Of a stretch of DNA of 64,000 bases, positions 57,273-64,000 are shown in pieces. The notes beneath the pieces were generated by a model that did no database searches, was not told where the DNA came from, and saw only the letters and a program-made list of their open reading frames with translations. Made by a program: the position numbers and the translations under genes. This DNA comes from Halogranum rubrum (GTDB taxonomy: Archaea > Halobacteriota > Halobacteria > Halobacteriales > Haloferacaceae), in contig NZ_FOTC01000003.1 of NCBI RefSeq assembly GCF_900114455.1, positions 1-64,000 on the forward strand. Direction: 5' to 3'. The number at the start of each line of letters is the position of its first letter. Positions within the stretch are counted from its first letter, which is position 1.

Positions 57273-57698
57273 TCATCCCTGCCGTAACTCCGCTACCTTG
57301 GTACTGAGGGTGTACTCGGTGGCTGGGTTAATCGAGGGATGGTCTATCTCTGCCTCTTCGATACGAAGGTACGTACTTCGCTTTCCAGCCTCTTCGACTG
57401 GCACCCAGTATAGCGACTCGGCGTCCGGACAAACGACCACGAAGGCTTCGATTCGGTCGTCGTACCCGACGTACGAAACGTCGCCGTCTCTCGTGGTCTT
57501 ACTAGCTGTTTTGAATCGGATACAACTCTCCTCGATCCATCCGGTCTTACACTGAAGACGGAACAATCCACCGTCGACGTCGACGACGAGGTCGTAGGGG
57601 TCGTTGTCTCCAAACGGAATCGAGACACTGAGTCCCCGAGAGACCAACTCTGCGAGTGCAGTTGCTTCTGTCTCGTCACCTCGCTGTTTCGTGTTCAC
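57273..57698 (-). CDS. PD-(D/E)XK homing-endonuclease-like protein
   Basis: The 141-residue protein begins MNTKQRGDETEATALAELVS, then FGDNDPYDLVVDVDGGLFRL and QCKTGWIEESCIRFKT. Asp36 and Gln49-x-Lys51, with the N-terminal Glu, form the PD-(D/E)XK site of the PDDEXK_5 group, which includes the group I intron enzyme I-Ssp6803I. It lies between tRNA-Asp copies and their echo block, so it may be the agent that moved or duplicated this locus. GC is lower than in the flanking core genes. No intron is visible in the adjacent tRNAs. Confidence 0.75.
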   Translation of the reverse strand: MNTKQRGDETEATALAELVSRGLSVSIPFGDNDPYDLVVDVDGGLFRLQCKTGWIEESCIRFKTASKTTRDGDVSYVGYDDRIEAFVVVCPDAESLYWVPVEEAGKRSTYLRIEEAEIDHPSINPATEYTLSTKVAELRQG

Positions 57699-57780
57699 AC
57701 CACAGAGTCGAGTCGAATTAGGACAAGTAGTTTCACCTGAAATCGGCGACGCCTCGCTTAGTAGTTAGCTCCGGTAAAAG

Positions 57781-57917
57781 ACGCCCGAGGCGGGATTTGA
57801 ACCTCGGTCGCTCACTTCGTTCGCTCCCTGATGCAAATCCCTCTAGCGACGTTTAGAGATTCCACTCGTCGTCACTCGGCGACGAGACGCCTCGCTGGAG
57901 AGTTGGAATCAAAGAAA
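57781..57917. repeat. tRNA-Asp echo block B
   Basis: It repeats block A with about a dozen differences. It holds the echo of the tRNA-Asp 3' end (57782-57803) preceded, in tRNA sense, by GGGAGCGAACGAAGTGAGCG. The conserved central stretch ACGTTTAGAGATTCCACTCG is shared with block A. Confidence 0.7.
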
Positions 57918-57990
57918 CGCCCGAGGCGGGATTTGAACCCGCGTCACGACCGTGACAGGGTCGTATGATGGGCCACTACACCACCCGGGC
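57918..57990 (-). tRNA. tRNA-Asp (GTC), copy 3
   Basis: The same 73-nt sequence as copies 1 and 2. It lies upstream (in tRNA sense) of echo block B. Confidence 0.92.
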
Positions 57991-58279
57991 TTGCTGCACT
58001 CCGTCCTTTCCCAGTGAGAGAGATAAGGCTTCTCATCTCGTCGCTCCGTGTGGTGAAGTGCCGAGGTTGGGGTAGAGAGACATGGAACGAGGCGAATCGA
58101 GATAGGCACAACGACTATACCACCGGGAACCATGAGTGGAGGTAACAGAGTCTCGTCGGCCGCCCTCCACGGCCGGAGAGCGGTGCGTGAGCGGCGGTTA
58201 GCAAGGACTAAATGGATGGGCCGTTTATGCCGCTGTAGTATCTCGTGATAGCTTCTCCCTACAGCCAACCCCATCCAAC

Positions 58280-58513
58280 ATGGTAGACGTAAGCCAACAC
58301 AACCTGGTTCCGGAGCATACTGTCCTCGACGAGCCGGAGCGCGTCGAGGAGGTACTCGAAGAGTACAACGTGGAGAAAACAAACCTGCCGAAGATCAAAC
58401 GGAAAGACCCGGCACTCCGCGACACGGATGCGGAGGTCGGCGACGTGATAGAGATCGTACGGGACTCCCGAACGACTGATCAAGCGGTCGTCTATCGACT
58501 GGTGGTCGAGTAA
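58280..58513 (+). CDS. rpoH: DNA-directed RNA polymerase subunit H (Rpo5)
   Basis: The 77-residue protein is the archaeal counterpart of the C-terminal domain of eukaryotic Rpb5: [40 protein letters not shown] and VIEIVRDSR. It is the first gene of the polymerase operon and its stop overlaps the rpoB2 start by one base (TAATG). An AT-rich GTTTATG about 58220 is the candidate TATA, leaving a leader of roughly 30-40 nt. Confidence 0.95.
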   Translation: MVDVSQHNLVPEHTVLDEPERVEEVLEEYNVEKTNLPKIKRKDPALRDTDAEVGDVIEIVRDSRTTDQAVVYRLVVE

Positions 58514-60078
58514 TGGACCGACAAGCACGAAGAACGGTTTCACGCGAGTATTTCTCGCAAGAACGGCTCGCAGAGCATCACTTCCGCTCGTTCAACAACT
58601 TCATGGAACGAGGGATGCAGGAGGTCGTCGCCGAGAAGGAGACGATCGAGACCGACATCGGCGACAAAGAGGGCGAAGAGCCCGTCTACGTCGAACTCGG
58701 CGACGTTCGCGTCGTCACCCCGCGTGTGCGGGAGGCCGACGGGTCGGAAGAACTCCTCTACCCGCAGGAAGCGCGACTTCGCAACATCACCTACTCCGCC
58801 CCGGTGTTCATGGAGATGTCCATCATCCGTGGCGGCGAGGAAGAAGAGGAAGTCGTCGTCGACTCCGCGGAGACCAAAGTGGGCCGGATGCCCATCATGG
58901 TCGGGTCGAGCAAGTGTAACATCGCGGGCTTCTCCGACGAGGAACTCGTCGAAATCGGTGAGGACCCCGTCGACCCCGGCGGCTACTTCATCGTCAACGG
59001 GTCGGAGCGCGTGCTCATGACCTCGGAGGACCTCGCACCGAACAAGATTCTCGCCGAGTACGACACGAAGTACGGCGACGAGATTCAGGTCGCAAAGACC
59101 TTCTCGCAGCGCCGTGGCTACCGTGCGCTCGTCCTCTGTGAGCGTAACCGCGAAGGTATCCTCGAAGTGTCGTTCCCCTCTGTCTCGGGCAGCGTCAACT
59201 TCGTCACGCTCGTCCGTGCGCTCGGACTCGAATCCGACGAGGAGATCGTCCACCGCGTCTCCGACGACCCGGAGATCGTCAAGTTCATGCTCGAGAACCT
59301 GGAGATGGCCGAAGTCCAAACACAGGAAGAAGCCATCGAGAAACTCGGCAAGCGCGTCGCCAGCGGGCAAGGTAAGAACTACCAGCTGAAACGCGCGAAC
59401 TACGTCATCGACCGCTACCTGCTGCCGCACCTCCACGAGGAGGGCGTCGAGGAGGAAGAGGTCCGCAGTAACAAGGCGTTCTACCTCTGTCGGATGGCCG
59501 AGGCGTGTTTCGAGCTCGCGCTCGGACGACGCGACTCCGACGACAAGGACCACTACGCCAACAAGCGTCTCAAGGTGTCGGGCGACCTGATGAAGGACCT
59601 GTTCCGGACGGCGCTGAACAAGCTGGCACGCGACGTGAAGTACCAGCTCGAACGCGCGAACATGCGGAACCGGAACCTCACCGTCAACACGGTGGTTCGC
59701 TCGGACGTGCTGACCGAACGGCTCGAACACCCCATCGCGACGGGGAACTGGGTCGGTGGGCGCTCGGGCGTCTCCCAGCTGGTCGACCGGACCGACTACA
59801 TGGGTGTGCTGTCTCACCTGCGTCGCCTCCGCTCGCCGCTGTCGCGCAGTCAGCCCCACTTCGAAGCGCGTGACCTGCACGCGACCCAGTGGGGTCGTAT
59901 CTGTCCCTCCGAGACCCCAGAGGGGCCGAACTGTGGGCTCGTGAAGAACTTCGCGCAGGCGATGGAGCTCTCACAGAACATCGAAGACGAACAGGCACTC
60001 AAACGCGAACTGGCGTCGATGGGAGTCGAAGGGATTCCCGGACTCGAAGGCGTCGAACCACAACCGGCAGACGACTAA
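58513..60078 (+). CDS. rpoB2: DNA-directed RNA polymerase subunit B'' (Rpo2N)
   Basis: The 521-residue protein is the N-terminal half of the split archaeal beta subunit: [20 protein letters not shown] at the start, [39 protein letters not shown] and [20 protein letters not shown] near the end. The split after this region, into B'' and B', is normal for halophiles and methanogens. It overlaps rpoH by one base; rpoB1 starts 1 bp after its stop. Confidence 0.96.
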   Translation: MDRQARRTVSREYFSQERLAEHHFRSFNNFMERGMQEVVAEKETIETDIGDKEGEEPVYVELGDVRVVTPRVREADGSEELLYPQEARLRNITYSAPVFMEMSIIRGGEEEEEVVVDSAETKVGRMPIMVGSSKCNIAGFSDEELVEIGEDPVDPGGYFIVNGSERVLMTSEDLAPNKILAEYDTKYGDEIQVAKTFSQRRGYRALVLCERNREGILEVSFPSVSGSVNFVTLVRALGLESDEEIVHRVSDDPEIVKFMLENLEMAEVQTQEEAIEKLGKRVASGQGKNYQLKRANYVIDRYLLPHLHEEGVEEEEVRSNKAFYLCRMAEACFELALGRRDSDDKDHYANKRLKVSGDLMKDLFRTALNKLARDVKYQLERANMRNRNLTVNTVVRSDVLTERLEHPIATGNWVGGRSGVSQLVDRTDYMGVLSHLRRLRSPLSRSQPHFEARDLHATQWGRICPSETPEGPNCGLVKNFAQAMELSQNIEDEQALKRELASMGVEGIPGLEGVEPQPADD

Positions 60079-60079
60079 C

Positions 60080-61906
60080 ATGGCTCAGGCACGAGAGGCG
60101 AAAGTCTACGTCAACGGGAGCTTGGTCGGGACGCATCCGGACCCCCACCAGCTCGCAGCACAGATTCGAGAAGCACGGCGTCGCGGCGACGTCAGCCAGA
60201 TGGTGAACGTCTCGGTCAAAGACCGCACCCGCGAGGTCATCGTCAACGCCGACGCGGGCCGCGCCCGCCGACCGCTCATCGTCGTCGAGAACGGCGAACC
60301 GCTCCTCGGCGACGAGGAGATAGAGGCCGTCGACAACGACGAACTGGAGTTCGAGGACCTCGTCGAACGCGGCTACGTCGAGTTCATCGACGCCGAAGAG
60401 GAAGAGGACATCTACGTCGCCGTCGACGAAGACGAGGTCTCCGAAGACCACACTCACCTCGAAATCGACCCACAGCTCATCTTCGGTATCGGTGCCGGGA
60501 TGATTCCGTACCCGGAACACAACGCTTCGCCGCGTATTACGATGGGTGCCGGGATGATGAAGCAGTCCCTCGGACTGCCCTCGGCGAACTACCGGATCCG
60601 TCCGGACACGCGTCAGCACCTGCTGCACTACCCGCAGCTTTCGATGGTCAAGACGCAGACGACGGAACAGATCGGCTTCGACGAGCGACCCGCGGCACAG
60701 AACTTCGTCGTCGCGGTCATGAGCTACGAGGGGTTCAACATCGAGGACGCACTCGTCATGAACAAGGGGTCTGTCGAGCGCGCGATGGCTCGCTCGCACT
60801 TCTTCCGTACCTACGAGGGTGAGGAACGCCGCTACCCCGGCGGTCAGGAAGACCGCTTCGAGATTCCGAGTCAGGACGTCCGCGGTGCACGCGGAGAAGA
60901 CGCCTACACGCACCTGGACGACGACGGCCTCGTGAATCCGGAGACGGTCGTCGACGAGAACTCCGTCCTGCTCGGCAAGACGTCGCCGCCGAGGTTCCTC
61001 GAAGAACCGGACGACATGGGCGGACTCTCGCCGCAGAAGCGCCGCGAGACGTCGGTCACGATGCGCTCCGGCGAGGACGGCGTCGTCGACACCGTCACGC
61101 TGATGGAGGGAGAAGACGGTTCGAAGCTCTCGAAAGTGAGTGTCCGCGACGAGCGTATCCCCGAACTCGGGGACAAGTTCGCGTCGCGACACGGCCAGAA
61201 GGGTGTCGTCGGTCACTTGGCACCCCAAGAGGACATGCCCTTCACGGAACAGGGCGTCGTCCCCGACCTGGTCATCAACCCGCACGCGCTTCCGTCGCGG
61301 ATGACGGTCGGTCACGTGCTGGAGATGCTCGGCGGCAAGGTCGGTGCACTCGAAGGGCGCCGTGTCGACGGGACCGCCTTCCAGGGCGAGTCCGAAGAGG
61401 AACTCCGTGGCGCACTCGAAGAGCACGGGTTCAACTCCGCCGGGAAGGAGGTCATGTACTCCGGTGTGACCGGCGAGAAGGTCGAGGCGCAGATCTTCCT
61501 CGGCATCATCTTCTACCACAAGCTGTACCACATGGTGAGCAACAAGCTGCACGCCCGTTCGCGCGGGCCGGTGCAGGTGCTCACCCGTCAGCCCACCGAG
61601 GGACGTGCCCGTGAGGGTGGTCTCCGTGTGGGTGAGATGGAGCGTGAGGTGCTCATCGGTCACGGTGCGGCGATGGCCCTCAAGGAGCGACTGCTCGACT
61701 CCTCGGACCGCGAAGAGGTCTACGTCAGCGCCGACACCGGAATGGTGGCGGTCGAGGACCGCGAGCAGCGACGTATCTACGACCCCATCACCGGGGACGA
61801 GGACAACATCCACAAGATCGAGGTCAGTTACGCGTTCAAGCTGCTGCTCGACGAGATGAAGGCGCTCGGCATCCGACCGAAGATCGAACTGGAGGACGCG
61901 GTTTAA
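60080..61906 (+). CDS. rpoB1: DNA-directed RNA polymerase subunit B' (Rpo2C)
   Basis: The 608-residue protein is the C-terminal half of the beta subunit: [71 protein letters not shown] and the C-terminal zinc-independent [20 protein letters not shown]. These contain the hybrid-binding and clamp-anchor parts. The strong minus-strand frame opposite is a codon-usage shadow. Confidence 0.96.
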   Translation: MAQAREAKVYVNGSLVGTHPDPHQLAAQIREARRRGDVSQMVNVSVKDRTREVIVNADAGRARRPLIVVENGEPLLGDEEIEAVDNDELEFEDLVERGYVEFIDAEEEEDIYVAVDEDEVSEDHTHLEIDPQLIFGIGAGMIPYPEHNASPRITMGAGMMKQSLGLPSANYRIRPDTRQHLLHYPQLSMVKTQTTEQIGFDERPAAQNFVVAVMSYEGFNIEDALVMNKGSVERAMARSHFFRTYEGEERRYPGGQEDRFEIPSQDVRGARGEDAYTHLDDDGLVNPETVVDENSVLLGKTSPPRFLEEPDDMGGLSPQKRRETSVTMRSGEDGVVDTVTLMEGEDGSKLSKVSVRDERIPELGDKFASRHGQKGVVGHLAPQEDMPFTEQGVVPDLVINPHALPSRMTVGHVLEMLGGKVGALEGRRVDGTAFQGESEEELRGALEEHGFNSAGKEVMYSGVTGEKVEAQIFLGIIFYHKLYHMVSNKLHARSRGPVQVLTRQPTEGRAREGGLRVGEMEREVLIGHGAAMALKERLLDSSDREEVYVSADTGMVAVEDREQRRIYDPITGDEDNIHKIEVSYAFKLLLDEMKALGIRPKIELEDAV

Positions 61907-61919
61907 GGAGAACTCAGCA

Positions 61920-64000
61920 ATGTCAATGCAAACACCCAAAGAGATCGGCGGCATCCAGTTCGGGTTGATGGACCCGGAGACGTATCGAGATATGTCCGCC
62001 ACGAAGGTCATCACAGCGGACACGTACGACGACGACGGGTACCCCATCGACATGGGGCTGATGGACCCACGGCTGGGCGTCATCGACCCGGGACTGGAGT
62101 GCCGTACCTGCGGACAGCACTCGGGGTCGTGTAACGGCCACTTCGGCCACATCGAACTCGCCGCACCGGTCATCCACGTCGGCTTCACGAAGCTCATCCG
62201 TCGGCTCCTGCGTTCGACCTGCCGTGACTGTGGTCGACTCGCACTCACGGAGGAAGAACAGGAGGAGTACCACGAGAAGCTTCGCCGCACGAAGGAGCTC
62301 GGCGAGGACTGGAGCGACGTGATGAAGGCGGCCGTTCGACAGGCACGGAAGGCCAAACGCTGTCCGTACTGTAGTTCGCCGCAGCACGACATCAAACACG
62401 AGAAACCGACCACCTACTACGAGGTCCAAGACGTCCTCTCGGGCGACTACTCGGAGCTCATCGCGCAGGCGATGCAACCCGACCCCGACGACGAGGACGA
62501 CGAAGGGATGTCGCCGCAGGCGCTCGCCGAGAAGACCGGCATCGACCTGCAGCGCATCAACGAGATCATGTCCGGTTCCTTCCGCCCGCGGAAGGAAGAC
62601 CGCAAAGCGCTGGAGAAGGCGCTCAAGATCGACCTGACCGAGGAGGACATGAACAAGCTGATGCCCTCGGACATCCGCGACTGGTTCGAGGACATCCCGG
62701 ACGAGGACCTCTCTTCGCTCGGTATCGACCCGAGCCGGTCGCGACCCGAGTGGATGATTCTGACCGTCCTGCCGGTGCCGCCGGTGACGGCTCGACCCTC
62801 TATCACGCTGGACAACGGCCAGCGTTCCGAGGACGACCTGACCCACAAGCTGGTCGACATCATCCGCATCAACCAGCGGTTCATGGAGAACCGCGAGGCC
62901 GGTGCCCCGCAGCTGATCATCGAGGACCTGTGGGAACTGCTGCAGTACCACGTTACGACCTTCATCGACAACGAGATTTCGGGCACGCCGCCGGCGCGTC
63001 ACCGCTCCGGTCGCCCGCTCAAGACGCTGTCACAGCGTCTGAAGGGTAAGGAGGGCCGCTTCCGTGGTTCTCTCTCCGGGAAGCGTGTCAACTTCTCGGC
63101 GCGTACCGTCATCTCGCCGGACCCGACGCTCTCGCTGAACGAGGTCGGTGTCCCCGAACGCGTCGCACGCGAGATGACGCAGACGATGAACGTCACCGAG
63201 CGTAACATCGAGGAGGCCCAACAGTACGTCCGCAACGGACCCGAGGGCCACCCCGGTGCCAACTACGTCAAGCGACCCGACGGTCGCCGCCTGAAGGTGA
63301 CCGAGAAGAACTGCGAGGAACTGGCCGAGAAGGTCGAACTCGGCTGGGAGGTCAACCGACACCTCGTCGACGGTGACATCGTCATCTTCAACCGACAGCC
63401 GTCGCTGCACCGGATGTCCATCATGGCGCACGAAGTCGTCGTGATGCCGTACAAGACGTTCCGCCTGAACACCGTCGTCTGCCCGCCGTACAACGCAGAC
63501 TTCGACGGCGACGAGATGAACATGCACGCGCTGCAGAACGAGGAGGCCCGCGCGGAGGCGCGCGTCCTCATGCGTGTGCAAGAACAGATTCTCTCGCCGC
63601 GCTTCGGTGAGAACATCATCGGCGCGATTCAGGACCACATCAGTGGGACCTACCTCCTGACGCACGAGAACCCGCACTTCACGGAGACGCAGGCACTCGA
63701 CCTGCTCCGTGCGACGAGTGTGGACACGCTCCCGGAACCCGACGGTGAGGAAGACGGTGAGCCGTACTGGACGGGTCACTCCATCTTCTCGGAGCTACTG
63801 CCCGACGACCTCTCGCTCGACTTCACGAGTTCGACCGGCGACGACGTCAAAATCGTCGACGGCCAACTCGTCGAGGGAACCATCGACGAGGACGCAGTCG
63901 GTGCGTTCGGCGGCGAGATTGTCGACACCATCACGAAGGTCTACTCGGAGACGCGTGCACGCGTGTTCATCAACGAGATTGCCTCGCTGGCGATGCGCGC
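61920..64000 (+). CDS. rpoA1: DNA-directed RNA polymerase subunit A' (Rpo1N), truncated by window edge
   Basis: 693 codons are visible from ATG 61920 (MSMQTPKEIGGIQFGLMDPE; a second ATG is at 61926). The N-terminal zinc-binding motif CRTCGQHSGSCNGHFGH, a second CRDC/CPYC pair, KEGRFRGSLSGKRVNFSART (the loop near the bridge), FNRQPSLHRMS and the catalytic NADFDGDEM (about 525-533) with its three Asp are all present. The rest and rpoA2 lie beyond the window. The gap to rpoB1 is 13 bp. Confidence 0.96.
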   Translation, partial: MSMQTPKEIGGIQFGLMDPETYRDMSATKVITADTYDDDGYPIDMGLMDPRLGVIDPGLECRTCGQHSGSCNGHFGHIELAAPVIHVGFTKLIRRLLRSTCRDCGRLALTEEEQEEYHEKLRRTKELGEDWSDVMKAAVRQARKAKRCPYCSSPQHDIKHEKPTTYYEVQDVLSGDYSELIAQAMQPDPDDEDDEGMSPQALAEKTGIDLQRINEIMSGSFRPRKEDRKALEKALKIDLTEEDMNKLMPSDIRDWFEDIPDEDLSSLGIDPSRSRPEWMILTVLPVPPVTARPSITLDNGQRSEDDLTHKLVDIIRINQRFMENREAGAPQLIIEDLWELLQYHVTTFIDNEISGTPPARHRSGRPLKTLSQRLKGKEGRFRGSLSGKRVNFSARTVISPDPTLSLNEVGVPERVAREMTQTMNVTERNIEEAQQYVRNGPEGHPGANYVKRPDGRRLKVTEKNCEELAEKVELGWEVNRHLVDGDIVIFNRQPSLHRMSIMAHEVVVMPYKTFRLNTVVCPPYNADFDGDEMNMHALQNEEARAEARVLMRVQEQILSPRFGENIIGAIQDHISGTYLLTHENPHFTETQALDLLRATSVDTLPEPDGEEDGEPYWTGHSIFSELLPDDLSLDFTSSTGDDVKIVDGQLVEGTIDEDAVGAFGGEIVDTITKVYSETRARVFINEIASLAMR

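Noticed and set aside
58540-59880. A 446-codon minus-strand frame opposite rpoB2
   Set aside because: Shadow of rpoB2; codon-pattern artefact.
59999-62413. An 804-codon minus-strand frame opposite rpoB1/rpoA1
   Set aside because: It is antisense to recognised polymerase subunits and has the composition expected from complementary high-GC codons. There are no domains or initiation signals.

Overview
The window is chromosomal DNA of a haloarchaeon. The core genes are GC-rich, the proteins are strongly acidic, genes start with leaderless TATA promoters, and lipoproteins carry twin-arginine plus lipobox signals. The conserved part (from about 20 kb rightward) carries genes I associate with Haloferax volcanii and its relatives: histone plus histone deacetylase, RPA2, the SDR-type glucose-6-phosphate dehydrogenase azf, gap-pgk and the type II gap, and a zinc-finger protein of the HVO_0476 family. 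I therefore read it as a member of the Haloferacaceae; the species cannot be named from the sequence alone.

Positions 1-20,000 are accessory DNA of lower GC content. At the left edge lies a truncated IS5-type transposase. It is followed by a run of unrelated small genes (lipoproteins, membrane proteins, unknowns), each separated by copies of a dispersed repeat of about 95 bp. Next comes a mobile-element-like block: a phage-repressor-like winged-helix gene, an overlapping operon of a Cas4-like nuclease, a TFB-like factor and a serine recombinase, a second serine recombinase, and a tyrosine integrase with a previously unlisted 55-residue partner gene. Further right are two AT-rich genes of unknown function, a family of four small winged-helix paralogues, a HerA-like ATPase with a coiled coil and a C-terminal winged helix, and finally a second tyrosine integrase that sits directly at the 3' end of a tRNA(CAU) gene. 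That tRNA is the probable attachment site of the element.

From 20,000 to 58,000 the window is core genome: tRNA genes (CAU, two Asn, Arg-GCG, Val-TAC, Phe-GAA, three Asp-GTC), cca, hdaI-hstA, rpa2, azf, mptD, an ABC exporter, nucS, rpl10e, a RimK-like ligase, hsp20, gapI-pgk, gapII, an M29 aminopeptidase, pcm, a small HerA-like ATPase and a crcB pair. One of the two tRNA-Asn genes has a 32-nt intron with a textbook bulge-helix-bulge; the other copy, 380 bp away, has none. Downstream of the Arg, Val and Asp tRNAs there are repeated echoes of the tRNA 3' end (T-arm plus acceptor), each preceded by a GAGCGNAGCGAG-like motif and often accompanied by perfect short hairpins. A PD-(D/E)XK homing-endonuclease-like gene lies among the three tRNA-Asp copies. 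A Gfo/Idh/MocA oxidoreductase gene is frameshifted.

From 58,280 to the end runs the RNA polymerase operon rpoH-rpoB2-rpoB1-rpoA1, with rpoA1 cut by the window edge.
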